This document shows positions 8,575-18,316 of a DNA stretch of 62,686 nt, in pieces. Source of the DNA: Clostridia bacterium (GTDB lineage: Bacteria > Bacillota > Clostridia > TANB77 > CAG-508). Made by a program: the position numbers and the translations under genes. The stretch is from assembly GCA_017536685.1 (NCBI GenBank), contig JAFXGW010000016.1, positions 1 to 62,686 on the forward strand, written 5' to 3'. Each line of letters starts with the position of its first letter. Within the stretch, counting starts at the first letter, position 1. The notes below the pieces were generated by a model. That model worked only from the letters and a program-made list of their open reading frames with translations. It had not been told where the DNA came from and made no database searches.

Positions 8575-11500
8575 ATGAGACTAAATATTGTTTATGGTAG
8601 AAGTGGAACCGGAAAAAGTAAATATATTTATGAAAGTATAAAAAATAAATTAGGGGGCAATAAGATTTTTCTTATTGTTCCTGAACAATGTAATCTTTCA
8701 GCAGAAAAGAAACTATTTGAAATAATAGAAAAAAATAGTTTAATTGATGCTGAAGTTTTAACATTAAGTAGAATGGCATATCGTGTTTCTAATGAGATTG
8801 GTGGAAGTTTTAATCACCTTTCGAAATCTGGAAAAGATATGCTTATTTTTGATTTGCTTTTAAAAGAAAAAAATAATTTAAATTTTTTAGGTAAATCTGA
8901 AAAAAACATTGATATTGTAAATAGAATGTTTACAGAATTTAAAAAACATGGAATTTCAGTAAGTGATTTAAATACAGTAAACTTAGATGATGAATATACA
9001 AGTTTAAAGTTAAAAGATATTACTTTACTTTATGAAAAATATGAAGAAAAGCTAGCTAATAATTTTATAGATGAAAATGATAGTTTAAGTATACTTGCTA
9101 ATAACTTATCAAAAACAGATATGTTTAAAGATTCAATTATTTATATTGATGAATTTTTAGGATTCACGCCTCAAGAATATAGAGTATTTGAAGAGCTTTG
9201 CAAAAAGTGTCAAGAAATTACTGTTGGAGTTGCAACGGACAATTTAGATATTAACACTTCCAAAGAAAAAGATATATTCTATTTTAATAAAAAATATGCA
9301 AATAAATTAATTAAAATTGCAAAACAAAATAAATATGAAATAAATGAAATTAGGTTAGAAGAAACACCAAGATTTAAAACAGAAGAATTAAAATTCTTAG
9401 AAGAAAATTTGTATACAGGAAAAGGCAAATATAATAATGATATTAAAAATATAAAGTTGTTTTTAGCCAATAATCCTTACACAGAAATAGAATATGTTGC
9501 TCAAAATATTCACAATTTGGTTAAAAACTGTGGATATAGCTATAAAGATATTGGAATAATAGCAGAAGAAATTGAAAAATATTCAGAAGATGCAAAAGCA
9601 GTATGTAATAAATACGATATTCCATTATTTATAGATGAGAAAAAAGAATTAAATCAAAATATTCTTATCAAATTTATTTTAGCAATGTTAGATATATTTT
9701 CTAAAAACTGGAGCTTTGATTCAATATTTAATTATTTAAAAATAGGATTATTACAAATTGAAAATGAGGATATTTATAATTTAGAGAATTATTGTAGAAA
9801 GTGGGGAATAAAAGGAGCAAAGTTTTGTAATAAAGAATTGGAATATGAACAAATAAATGATGCTCAAGAAAAATTAGAAAATCTTAGAAAACAAATTGTT
9901 AATCCTTTATTAAAATTTAAACAAGAAGTATCTTCAAATAGAACTGTAACTCAAATAACAAAAGAAATTTATAAATTTATAATAGATAATAAAATTAATG
10001 AAACATTAGATAGAAAATTAAAAGAATATAATAATATTGAAGTTTCAAATGAATATAATACAAGTTATAAATTATTAGTATCGATATTAGAAGATTTGTG
10101 CTTAGTATTTAAAGATGAAAAAATAACATTTGAAAAATATAAAGACTTATTAGAAATCGGATTAAATTCTAGTGAACTTGGAAAAATCCCAGCAACACAA
10201 GATCAAGTTGTTCTTGGAGATACAGAAAGAACTAGAAGTAACAAATTAAAAGTTGTTTTTGTAATAGGAATTAATGATGGGAATTTTCCAAAAGCAAATA
10301 GAGTAGAAGGTTATTTAAATGATAAAGACAGAGAAGCTTTAGAAAATGCAGGAATAGAACTTGCAAAAAATTCAATAGATAGTCTTTATGAAGAACAATT
10401 TAATATTTATAGAACTTTAACAACTCCTGAAGAAATGTTATTTTTATCATATTCATCTTCAGATAAAGAAGGAAAATCTATAAGACCATCAATTTTAATT
10501 AAAAAGATTAAAAGAGCATTTCCTGGATTAGTTGAAGAATCAGATGTTGTTGAAAAAAGATATGTAAAAACGAATGAAAAAGCAACATTTGAAGAGGTAC
10601 TTCAAATATATAAAGATTATTTAGATGGAAAAGAAATACCGGAAGAATGGAAAAATCTTTTGAGATATTTTTATAGAAAAGATAGAAAAAGATTCAAAAG
10701 AGCAATTTCTGGAATTTATTATTCAAATGTTGCACAAGATATATCTAAAGAAAATATTGAAAAATTATATGGAAATGTTTTAAGAACAAGTGTGTCTAAG
10801 CTAGAAAGTTATAGAAAATGTCCATTTTCATTCCATATGACATATGGATTAAAATTAAAAGAAAAAGAAGAATTAAAAATAGAAGCGATAGACACAGGAT
10901 CTTTTATGCATGAAGTTATAGATTTATTTTTTAAAGAACTAGATGAAACAGGAAGTAGTGTAAAAGACATAGAGGAAAATGAAATACTAAAAATAGTAAA
11001 TAGAATCGTAGAAAAACTTCTTGGAACTTCAAGGTATTATATATTTTCAAGTTCAGCAAAATTTAGATTATTAACGAGAAGATTAAAAAAAGTAGTATAT
11101 CAATCAATTTGTTATATTGTATATTCTTTAAAATATAGTGATTTCAAACTATTAGGACATGAAATTGAATTTTCAAATACTGGAAAATTTAAAACAATTA
11201 ATTTAGAAATTGAAAATGGTAAAAAGGTAGAAATAATAGGAAAAATTGATAGGCTAGATACAGCAAAACTTGGGGAAAATCAATATGTAAGAATTGTTGA
11301 TTATAAATCATCTTATAAAGATTTAGATTTAAATCAAGTACAAGCTGGTCTTCAAATTCAATTAATTACATATTTAGATGCAATTTGTGAGCAAACCAAT
11401 CTTGAAGCAAGTGGTGTTCTTTATATGGGGCTTATAGATAATGTTGTTAAAAATGCCAAAAATATGTCCGAAGAAGAAATTGAAAATAAAATTAGAAATA

Positions 11501-11838
11501 ACTTTAAAATGAAAGGATTGATTTTAGCAGATATATCTGTTGTAAAATTAATGGACAATAAGCTTCAAACAGGAGCTTCTGATATTATTCCTGTTTATAT
11601 AAGTAAAGATGGAAATATAAGTGAAAAAAAATCAAGTGTAATATCAAAAGAAAATTTTGATGGACTTCAAAAACAAGTAAAAGAAACAATAAAAGAAATA
11701 TCAAAAGAAATTTTAAAAGGAAAGGTTGATATAAAACCATATAATTATAACAAAAAAACTGGATGTGATTACTGTAAATATAAAACTATTTGCATGTTTA
11801 ATACTAACATAAAAGGAAATGAATATAATTATATATAA
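8575..11838 (+). CDS. addB: ATP-dependent helicase/nuclease subunit B
   Basis: Subunit of the AddAB enzyme that processes double-strand breaks for recombination. The protein starts RLNIVYGRSGTGKSKYIY with a P-loop at residues 8-15. The C-terminal RecB-type nuclease domain has IDTGSFMHEVID and VRIVDYKSS. The iron-sulfur cysteines are seen as CPFSFHMTYG and the C-terminal GCDYCKYKTICMFN. Length 1087 aa is typical of AddB. The usual partner addA is not downstream; alr follows instead, its RBS lying just past the addB stop. Either addA is elsewhere or another partner is used. Confidence 0.94.
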   Translation: MRLNIVYGRSGTGKSKYIYESIKNKLGGNKIFLIVPEQCNLSAEKKLFEIIEKNSLIDAEVLTLSRMAYRVSNEIGGSFNHLSKSGKDMLIFDLLLKEKNNLNFLGKSEKNIDIVNRMFTEFKKHGISVSDLNTVNLDDEYTSLKLKDITLLYEKYEEKLANNFIDENDSLSILANNLSKTDMFKDSIIYIDEFLGFTPQEYRVFEELCKKCQEITVGVATDNLDINTSKEKDIFYFNKKYANKLIKIAKQNKYEINEIRLEETPRFKTEELKFLEENLYTGKGKYNNDIKNIKLFLANNPYTEIEYVAQNIHNLVKNCGYSYKDIGIIAEEIEKYSEDAKAVCNKYDIPLFIDEKKELNQNILIKFILAMLDIFSKNWSFDSIFNYLKIGLLQIENEDIYNLENYCRKWGIKGAKFCNKELEYEQINDAQEKLENLRKQIVNPLLKFKQEVSSNRTVTQITKEIYKFIIDNKINETLDRKLKEYNNIEVSNEYNTSYKLLVSILEDLCLVFKDEKITFEKYKDLLEIGLNSSELGKIPATQDQVVLGDTERTRSNKLKVVFVIGINDGNFPKANRVEGYLNDKDREALENAGIELAKNSIDSLYEEQFNIYRTLTTPEEMLFLSYSSSDKEGKSIRPSILIKKIKRAFPGLVEESDVVEKRYVKTNEKATFEEVLQIYKDYLDGKEIPEEWKNLLRYFYRKDRKRFKRAISGIYYSNVAQDISKENIEKLYGNVLRTSVSKLESYRKCPFSFHMTYGLKLKEKEELKIEAIDTGSFMHEVIDLFFKELDETGSSVKDIEENEILKIVNRIVEKLLGTSRYYIFSSSAKFRLLTRRLKKVVYQSICYIVYSLKYSDFKLLGHEIEFSNTGKFKTINLEIENGKKVEIIGKIDRLDTAKLGENQYVRIVDYKSSYKDLDLNQVQAGLQIQLITYLDAICEQTNLEASGVLYMGLIDNVVKNAKNMSEEEIENKIRNNFKMKGLILADISVVKLMDNKLQTGASDIIPVYISKDGNISEKKSSVISKENFDGLQKQVKETIKEISKEILKGKVDIKPYNYNKKTGCDYCKYKTICMFNTNIKGNEYNYI

Positions 11839-11860
11839 AATAAAGCGGAGGGAAGACGAT

Positions 11861-12952
11861 ATGGAGATTACAAGACCAACAGTTTTAGAAATTGATTTAA
11901 ACAATTTTAGACATAATGTTAAGCAAATTCAAAATTACGTAGGAGAAAACGTAAAATTAATGCCTGTTATTAAAGCAGCAGGATACGGAACATATATTAA
12001 TAAATGTTTAGACGTAATAAATGAGTTTGATATAGTTGCCGTTGCTGTTGTAGATGAAGCGATAGAACTTAGAAATCTCGGGTATGAAAAAGAAATTTTT
12101 GTACTTAATCAAGCTGATAAAAATGAAATAGAAAAAATAACATCAAATAAAATAACAGTAGGAGTAAGCTCATTAGGCTTTTTGGAAGAGCTAGGAAAAC
12201 AATCAGAAAAAGTTAAGATTCATATAGAAATTGGAACTGGAATGGGAAGAACAGGAATAAATCCTGCAAGAGTAGAAGAATATATTAATGAAGTGAAAAA
12301 ATATTCTAATATAGAAATTGAAGGAATGTATACACACTTATCTTCTGCTGATATTGATTTTGAATACACAGAAAAACAATTAAACTCATTTAAAAGAGCA
12401 GTAGATACTGCGAGAAATATTTTAGGTGATTTAAAATATGTACATTGCAGTGCTTCAAATGGAATATTAAATTTTCCAGATAGTTATTATAATTTAGTAA
12501 GACCTGGAATAATTTTATATGGTTATGATTCATGTGATGGCGCGGTAAAAAAATTAAATTTAAAACCTGTATGTAAATTTAAATCTAAAATTACTTTTTT
12601 AAAAGAAGTAGAAGCAAACACTTCAATAGGATATTCAAGAAGTTATGTAACAACTAGAAAAACAAAAGTAGCAACAATTCCTGTTGGATATGCGGATGGG
12701 TTGAAAAGAACTCTTTCAAATAAAGGTCAAGTGGTAATAAATGGAAAAAAAGTTCCAATAATTGGAAGTATTTGTATGGATAGTTTTATGGCAGATGTAA
12801 CAGATATAGAAGGTGTTTCTACTGGTGATGATGTGTATATTTGGGATAATGAAAATATAACAGTAGAAGAAATTGCAAAAGCTTGCGGAACAATTAACTA
12901 TGAAATTATTTGTACAGTTTCATATAGAGTTCCTAGAGTGTTTATCAAATAA
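11861..12952 (+). CDS. alr: Alanine racemase
   Basis: PLP enzyme making D-alanine for peptidoglycan. ATG at 11861 is chosen because GGAGGG lies 8-10 nt upstream; an earlier in-frame ATG at 11819 overlaps addB. The 363-aa protein has the N-terminal PLP barrel with Lys38 in VIKAAGYGT (family form KANAYGHG, so somewhat divergent), MGRTGI, and the C-terminal motifs IGYSRSY (candidate catalytic Tyr), VGYADG and CMDSFMADVTD. A related amino-acid racemase is possible given the divergent lysine motif. A 14-bp inverted repeat overlaps its stop codon. Confidence 0.9.
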   Translation: MEITRPTVLEIDLNNFRHNVKQIQNYVGENVKLMPVIKAAGYGTYINKCLDVINEFDIVAVAVVDEAIELRNLGYEKEIFVLNQADKNEIEKITSNKITVGVSSLGFLEELGKQSEKVKIHIEIGTGMGRTGINPARVEEYINEVKKYSNIEIEGMYTHLSSADIDFEYTEKQLNSFKRAVDTARNILGDLKYVHCSASNGILNFPDSYYNLVRPGIILYGYDSCDGAVKKLNLKPVCKFKSKITFLKEVEANTSIGYSRSYVTTRKTKVATIPVGYADGLKRTLSNKGQVVINGKKVPIIGSICMDSFMADVTDIEGVSTGDDVYIWDNENITVEEIAKACGTINYEIICTVSYRVPRVFIK

Positions 12953-13023
12953 TAATTTGTAGAGTTGTTTAATCAAAATTAACTGAGAACAACTTATGTA
13001 AATTTGCCGACAAATTATTATTT
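12947..13023. repeat. Nested long inverted repeat between alr and the pgeF-like gene
   Basis: AAATAATAATTTGT (12947-12960) is perfectly complementary to ACAAATTATTATTT (13010-13023). Inside it AGTTGTT (12963-12969) pairs with AACAACT (12988-12994). The left arm contains the alr stop codon and the right arm ends next to the Shine-Dalgarno of the next gene. There is no terminator-like T run. Confidence 0.6.
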
Positions 13024-13038
13024 AAAAAGGAGAAAGAA

Positions 13039-13830
13039 TTGAAGAGATTAGGGAATGATAAAATTGTGATTAAACAAGGAAATGGAATTGAATATATACA
13101 ATTTAAAAACTTGCTACAACATGGAATAAAACATGCATATACTTTAAAAAGAGAAGGTATAAATTTTCGTTCAGATTCGAAAGAGGAAAAAGAAAGTTAT
13201 AAGAAAATTTTTGAAAGTATAGGTTTGGATATTAAGACATATGTAAAACCTCAACAAAGACATACAAGTAAAGTAACTTGCATAGATAAAGTTATGAAAA
13301 CAGAAGAACTTTTAGAAACAGATGGTTTGATAACAAATAAAGAAAATATTACATTAGTAACAACCAATGCGGATTGTATATTATTTTTATTTTATGATCC
13401 TGTAAAAAAAGTAATTGCAAATATTCATTCTGGTTGGAGAGGGACATTTCAAAAAATAGGAGAAAATGCAATTATTAAAATGATAGAAGAATATAAGTGT
13501 AAGCCAGAAGATATAGAAATATATATTTGGCCGAGTATTAGAAAATGTCATTTTGAAGTTGATGAAGAAGTGAAAAATGAATGTGAAGAAATCTTTAAAT
13601 ATACAGAAAAAACAGGTGAATTTATTGAAAAAGGTGAAGTAAAAGGCGGAAAACAAAAATATTTTATAGATACAGTTTTTATAAATAGAATTTTGTTTTT
13701 AAATCAAGGAATTAAAGAAAACAATATATATGATTGTGATATTTGTAGTGTTTGTAATAACGATAAAATTAGATCTTATAGGGCAGAAGGTAAAGATTTT
13801 AAACTTGCAACATCAATAATAAGCCTATAA
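13039..13830 (+). CDS. pgeF: Laccase-domain protein, PgeF/YfiH (YlmD) family
   Basis: Multi-copper-oxidase-fold protein family described as peptidoglycan-editing or purine nucleoside phosphorylase. Of 263 aa; the TTG start at 13039 follows AAAGGAG by 8-10 nt. Recognisable are TTNADCILFLFYDP, NIHSGWRGTFQKI with the metal-binding histidine, and the C-terminal CSVCNNDKIRSYRAEG. The neighbouring alr would fit a wall-editing role. An inverted repeat upstream could affect its translation. Confidence 0.87.
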   Translation: MKRLGNDKIVIKQGNGIEYIQFKNLLQHGIKHAYTLKREGINFRSDSKEEKESYKKIFESIGLDIKTYVKPQQRHTSKVTCIDKVMKTEELLETDGLITNKENITLVTTNADCILFLFYDPVKKVIANIHSGWRGTFQKIGENAIIKMIEEYKCKPEDIEIYIWPSIRKCHFEVDEEVKNECEEIFKYTEKTGEFIEKGEVKGGKQKYFIDTVFINRILFLNQGIKENNIYDCDICSVCNNDKIRSYRAEGKDFKLATSIISL

Positions 13831-13895
13831 AACTTACTAAAGTTTTATAATTTTGGCAAATTTTTGATTTAAAGTTACACGAAAAGAGGATGTTT

Positions 13896-14462
13896 ATGTT
13901 TGAAAAATTAGATGAAATAGAAGCGATAGTAAATAAATGTAGTAAATGTGAGTTGTGTTCAAATAGAATTCAGGCTGTTTTTGGAGTTGGAAATCCATCA
14001 GCAGATGTAATGTTTATTGGAGAAGGACCAGGAGCAGATGAGGATAGAGAGGGAAAACCATTTGTTGGAAAAGCAGGAAAACTTATGAATCAGGCTTTTT
14101 TGGGACTGGGGATTTCTAGAGAAAAAATATATATAGCAAATATTGTAAAATGTAGACCACCCAATAATAGAACACCTTTAAAAGAAGAAGCTAATGCATG
14201 CTTAGATTATCTAAGAAATCAAGTAATGATTATAAAACCAAAGATTATTGTTCTTTTAGGAAATACGGCTCTAAAAAATATTTTAGGAGAGGAATATGGA
14301 ATAACTTCAAGTAGAGGAAAATGGATAGAGAAAAAAGGAATAAAATATATGCCAACTTTTCATCCTGCGGCTCTTTTAAGAGATGAGTCTAAAAAAATAG
14401 ATTTTTGGAAAGATTTAGAAATTGTAAAAAAAGTTGCTGATGAGAACAAGTTTGTTATTTAA
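13896..14462 (+). CDS. udg: Uracil-DNA glycosylase, family 4 (iron-sulfur type)
   Basis: Removes uracil from DNA. The N-terminal cluster cysteines appear as CSKCELC, followed by [20 protein letters not shown], the active-site block of the family, then [15 protein letters not shown] with the other two cluster-type positions, and the C-terminal [10 protein letters not shown] use ATG 13896, six nt after AAAAGAGG; the ATG at 13890 directly abuts that site. Length 188 aa. A bidirectional terminator separates it from the convergent gene. Confidence 0.92.
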   Translation: MFEKLDEIEAIVNKCSKCELCSNRIQAVFGVGNPSADVMFIGEGPGADEDREGKPFVGKAGKLMNQAFLGLGISREKIYIANIVKCRPPNNRTPLKEEANACLDYLRNQVMIIKPKIIVLLGNTALKNILGEEYGITSSRGKWIEKKGIKYMPTFHPAALLRDESKKIDFWKDLEIVKKVADENKFVI

Positions 14463-14508
14463 AAATTCTAATTTAGAACTACATTTATATTTATTCATAA
14501 AAAATTCA

Positions 14509-14545
14509 CCCCTCATTGTTAAACATTTTGTCTAACAATGAGGGG
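14509..14545. terminator. Bidirectional terminator between convergent genes
   Basis: CCCCTCATTGTTA (14509-14521) pairs perfectly with TAACAATGAGGGG (14533-14545), 11-nt loop. The T run is better on the minus strand (A-rich flank at 14499-14504) than on the plus strand. Confidence 0.85.
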
Positions 14546-14606
14546 ATACTTTATTTTACAAGTTTGTTAAATTTTTTAAACTATTTTGCTGTTTTATAAA
14601 TATATT

Positions 14607-15740
14607 TTAATATTCTTTTTCTCTGAAAGTTTCCTCAAATAATAACTTTAGTTTACTAAATAATCTTTTGAAAAATTGAAAACCATAAGTTTGTTCACGT
14701 ACATTTGATAGTTCATAAGAAATAGAATCTAAGTCTAAAATGTTTCCGTATTTTAAAAGAAATTCTTTCTTTTCTTGAACTTTAGACATCATATCATTAT
14801 AAAAATCATTATAATAATTATAGTTTTGTGTAGTAATTATTAAATGCCTAAAATTATACATATTATGTTCGAAATCTTTTATATTTTCTAAAGTTTTTAT
14901 ATTATTGAATTCAGTATTAAAACAATTATAAATAATTAAATTTTGAGTTTCTAGTGTTTTTTCTAAAATTATTTTTTTATATGCATCAATTTTTGAATTT
15001 ATTTTTCGAATTTTGTTTATGCTTTTATATTCTTCAGAACATAATGACAAATTATATACTTGTTTTGAAAGTAATGATTCATATTCATAAATTAAATCAA
15101 AGTTTTTTTCAATTTGTAAATAGGCTTTTTCGTTTGATTTGGCGATGAATGTATTTTTAAAAACATCATTACTATATAAAGTGCTATGATATAGAGGATA
15201 AGATCCTGTAAAATATATCATTTCATTTAAAAGAGATGTTTGTAATGGATAAAAATCAGGACTTTCCGTAGAAAATTCCATATTATAATATTTTACGGCG
15301 TCTAAGGGTTGGTTAAAAGCTATTGATGCCATATGTTGAACTGCGGCTTCATTTAAAGCCATACCTGTATTTAACCCTTTTTCCATATTATAGATTCCAA
15401 GGCGAAGTAATTTACCGTGCTTGTTTTTTATTTCTTGAATGAAATGTAAACATTCATGTAAAGCAAGTGAGTGTAAATCATTTAAGTCCATATCTTTACT
15501 AAAATAAATTGAGTTATTTTTGTAAAAATATTTTGCCATTGCCATATCATTTGGCATTTCTGCTAGATACATATTAAGTCTAGCAATTGAGATAAATAAA
15601 TCGCTTTGATTTATATTATGTTCTGGAAATGCAGTAACAATTTTTTCAGAAATATTTGCAGCAATTTTATTTATTTCTAAAGTATTCAATTTACCTATTA
15701 CGTGTATACCTTCTTTTTTCAAGGTAGAATTTATACTCAT
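14607..15740 (-). CDS. Putative HExxH metalloprotease-like protein of unknown family
   Basis: I do not recognise this 377-aa protein by family. It has no signal peptide or membrane segment. A zinc-protease-type motif HECLH is seen at residues 95-99 (context SLALHECLHFIQE), and a candidate third ligand Glu131 in GMALNEAAVQHMAS lies 32 residues on, an arrangement like gluzincins. The C-terminal half is helical and charged. ATG 15740 is preferred over the preceding TTG because AAGGAG lies 8 nt upstream. A WalR-like box (15823-15839) lies 83 bp upstream. It could be an intracellular peptidase; the function is not known. Confidence 0.7.
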   Translation of the reverse strand: MSINSTLKKEGIHVIGKLNTLEINKIAANISEKIVTAFPEHNINQSDLFISIARLNMYLAEMPNDMAMAKYFYKNNSIYFSKDMDLNDLHSLALHECLHFIQEIKNKHGKLLRLGIYNMEKGLNTGMALNEAAVQHMASIAFNQPLDAVKYYNMEFSTESPDFYPLQTSLLNEMIYFTGSYPLYHSTLYSNDVFKNTFIAKSNEKAYLQIEKNFDLIYEYESLLSKQVYNLSLCSEEYKSINKIRKINSKIDAYKKIILEKTLETQNLIIYNCFNTEFNNIKTLENIKDFEHNMYNFRHLIITTQNYNYYNDFYNDMMSKVQEKKEFLLKYGNILDLDSISYELSNVREQTYGFQFFKRLFSKLKLLFEETFREKEY

Positions 15741-15822
15741 CAAAAAAACTCCTTAATTCTTTCGTATACATATATTATACAATAAAAAAAGTAAATAGAA
15801 ATATCAATAATATTAAGAAAAT

Positions 15823-15839
15823 ATTACAAATATATTACA
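15823..15839 (-). promoter_or_regulatory. WalR-like direct repeat
   Basis: On the minus strand TGTAAT-N5-TGTAAT, an exact match to the WalR (YycF) consensus TGTWAH-N5-TGTWAH of Bacillus. It lies between the divergent putative metalloprotease and the papain-like protease. Regulation is inferred only. Confidence 0.4.
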
Positions 15840-15955
15840 AAAATGATGTAATACAAATTTAATATAGACAAATATGAATCGTGTAAAGCCTATATTTCCG
15901 TAATTATAAAAATATACAAAAAAACGTCAAACCCTTGAAAATACAAAGGGAGAGC

Positions 15956-15984
15956 TTGATTTTGCTGTGAAAACTACTTATAAT
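15956..15984 (+). promoter_or_regulatory. Promoter of the dockerin protease gene
   Basis: TTGATT (15956-15961), 17 bp, TATAAT (15979-15984). Immediately upstream is an imperfect inverted repeat with CCCTT (15932-15936) and AAGGG (15946-15950), a possible operator. Confidence 0.7.
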
Positions 15985-16026
15985 TAAAGTATATTCAAAA
16001 AAACGAAAGAGAAAGAGAGAAGATTA

Positions 16027-18228
16027 ATGAAAAAAATTGATTTTTTCAAAGGAAAAGCAAAAGAAATTTTTGTTGGAACTTTTCTTGCTGGTATAGTTTT
16101 TACTGGAAATGTTTTTGCAACAACAACTGAACTAAAATTAGATAATACTATTGAATTCGATAATTGGAATAATTTATCGAATGAAGAAAAAAAAGAAGTT
16201 GTAATGCCAAGAGCTTATGATGTAGATATACCAGATAGTATTTTAAGTAAATATGAATTTAGTTCAAAACCACGAATAATAAATCAATTACTAGGAAATG
16301 CAATCAATCCGTTACATGAAGTTGGAAAGGTAACTGATTCGAGATTTAATCTTGCTGAAGAATTAAATTTAAGAGTTGAACATCAACAAAATACTACTGA
16401 ATGTTGGGCATTTTCGCTATTAAAATCAGTTGAAACTAATAAGGCTTTAAAAAGTGGAAACAAAGATATAGAGGATTTTTCAGAAAGACATATGGATTAT
16501 GCAACAGCAAGAAACTTTACAGATGGAATTAATGAAAATGGATTTTATAGAGATGTAGGAAATGGTGGATTATTAGTTGTTGGATTAGCATATCTAACAA
16601 ACGGGCAAGGTGCTGTTTTAGAAGAGGATATGCCATTTAAAAATGAAGAAAAAAGAATATCATTAAGTGAAATTAATAAAAAAGTTGATACAATAGTTGA
16701 TGATTATAGTTATTTTCCTTCAATTAATAAAGAGTATGAATGGGATTCTAAAGGAAATACCATATCAGTAAAATATAAAAAATCTGATGGAAGTGAATAT
16801 ACTGAAACCGAATTAAATGCTGTTAGAAATATGATTAAAGAACATTTAGTAAAAAATGGAGCGATAGCTTCAATGACTGGTGGTGGATATTTGGATTTTT
16901 ATAATAATTCAAATCCATTTAAAGCAACAGCGTATAATTGTAATATAACAACTAAAATTAGAGACCATGCTATAACAATCGTAGGTTGGGATGATAACTA
17001 TTCAAGAGAAAATTTTGGAGATGGAAAAAAACCTTCAACAGATGGAGCTTATATAGTTTTAAATACTTATGGTGAAACTGCATTTGATGGTGGATATATG
17101 TATATATCATATGAAGATTATTTTATTGAAGAAGAAATTTATGGTATATGTTCAACTAGTGATGTTGATTATGATAAAATATATCAATATGACTATTATG
17201 GTAGTATTCAAAAGTTAGGGTTAGATACTCAATCAACAGGAAGCATAGGAACTGTATATGAAAGAGATAAAAATATTAAAGAAACATTAACTAGTGTTGG
17301 TGTAACACTATCTAATTATTCTAACATTGAAATTTATATAAATCCAAACAATTCTTCATTAGCATCAAGAAATCTTATCAAGGTTGGAGAATCTAGTGAT
17401 GTATTATCACCTGGATTTCATAGAATAGATATTACACCAGTAGAATTAACTGGAAATAGTTTTGCAATTGTTGTAAAACAAACATCTGAAAGTGGTGGAT
17501 TTTATTTTCAGATAGAAACAAATATTGCTAATACAGCATATGCACTTGTTGATTCCGAAAATAAAAGTTATATTTCATTGACTGATAATACTTGGACCAA
17601 TATATCTAATTTAAATATAACTGGAGTTGATATGTCAAAAGCTGATGTTTGTATAAAAGCTTATACTATTACAGATCAGATAGAAACACCAGAAGATGAA
17701 CCAACAGAAGAACCGAAACCGGATGATACAACACCAGAAGATGAGCCAACAGAAGAGCCAAAACCGGATGATACAATGCCAGAAGATGAACCAACAGAAG
17801 AACCAAAACCAGATGATACAACAGAACAAGAAATAGAATTATCAACAAATTATATATTAAAAGATAAATATATTATGAATATTGAATTTAATACAACTAA
17901 AGAAACTTTTTTAAATGATATCAAAGTGAATACTGGAAAAAATGTAATAAATTCAGATGGTACATCTGTTAAAGATGATGAAATAATTAAAACAGGAATG
18001 AAATTAAGATTAGCAGATGGTAGGTTATATACTCTAATAGTTAAAGGGGATATAAACATGGATGGTTTAGTATCATTAATAGATTTATCTAAATTACTAT
18101 TACATTATAATGGAGTAAAAGGATTTGAATTAGAAGGTGATGCATTGAAAGGGGCAGATATGAATATTGACGGAGATATAAACTTAGTAGATTTATCACA
18201 AATGCTTGTTTTATACAATTCAATATAA
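16027..18228 (+). CDS. Secreted papain-like (C1) cysteine protease with C-terminal dockerin
   Basis: A 733-aa exported protein. Residues 1-31 look like a signal peptide ending in FATTTE. The C1 peptidase domain has Gln121, Cys126 (TECWAFS), His314 (RDHAITIVGW) and Asn346 (IVLNTYGE) as the expected active-site set. A lectin-like beta region follows (about 385-560), then three copies of a 15-residue Pro/Glu/Asp linker, and finally two dockerin F-hand repeats, GDINMDGLVSLIDLSKLLL and ADMNIDGDINLVDLSQMLV, each with the D-x-N-x-D-G calcium loop. The next gene encodes a cohesin, the partner fold of dockerins. The inferred role is a protease tethered to the cell surface. It has its own promoter. Confidence 0.9.
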   Translation: MKKIDFFKGKAKEIFVGTFLAGIVFTGNVFATTTELKLDNTIEFDNWNNLSNEEKKEVVMPRAYDVDIPDSILSKYEFSSKPRIINQLLGNAINPLHEVGKVTDSRFNLAEELNLRVEHQQNTTECWAFSLLKSVETNKALKSGNKDIEDFSERHMDYATARNFTDGINENGFYRDVGNGGLLVVGLAYLTNGQGAVLEEDMPFKNEEKRISLSEINKKVDTIVDDYSYFPSINKEYEWDSKGNTISVKYKKSDGSEYTETELNAVRNMIKEHLVKNGAIASMTGGGYLDFYNNSNPFKATAYNCNITTKIRDHAITIVGWDDNYSRENFGDGKKPSTDGAYIVLNTYGETAFDGGYMYISYEDYFIEEEIYGICSTSDVDYDKIYQYDYYGSIQKLGLDTQSTGSIGTVYERDKNIKETLTSVGVTLSNYSNIEIYINPNNSSLASRNLIKVGESSDVLSPGFHRIDITPVELTGNSFAIVVKQTSESGGFYFQIETNIANTAYALVDSENKSYISLTDNTWTNISNLNITGVDMSKADVCIKAYTITDQIETPEDEPTEEPKPDDTTPEDEPTEEPKPDDTMPEDEPTEEPKPDDTTEQEIELSTNYILKDKYIMNIEFNTTKETFLNDIKVNTGKNVINSDGTSVKDDEIIKTGMKLRLADGRLYTLIVKGDINMDGLVSLIDLSKLLLHYNGVKGFELEGDALKGADMNIDGDINLVDLSQMLVLYNSI
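17686..17820 (+). repeat. Three 45-bp tandem repeats coding a Pro/Glu/Asp linker
   Basis: Three units of 45 bp encode TPEDEPTEEPKPDDT (third unit begins M). They separate the catalytic/lectin part from the dockerin. Copy number may vary between strains. Confidence 0.9.
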
Positions 18229-18268
18229 TTATGTTATTAAAATGTAATAAAAAAAACAACAAAAAATC

Positions 18269-18297
18269 TTGATTTTTATATAACTAAACGTTATACT
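18269..18297 (+). promoter_or_regulatory. Promoter of the cohesin gene
   Basis: TTGATT (18269-18274), 17 bp, TATACT (18292-18297). Same -35 sequence as the upstream protease promoter. Confidence 0.6.
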
Positions 18298-18316
18298 TAA
18301 GAAAAGGAGTGTTCAA

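Noticed and set aside
15900..15960. A possible c-di-GMP riboswitch before the dockerin protease (CAAACCC...GAAA...GGG pattern)
   Set aside because: The order of conserved blocks does not match, and the promoter boxes at 15956-15984 place the element upstream of transcription.
17635..17829. A Trp/Phe/Cys-rich minus-strand frame of 64 codons
   Set aside because: Antisense of the Pro/Glu/Asp linker repeats of the dockerin protease; composition is an artefact.
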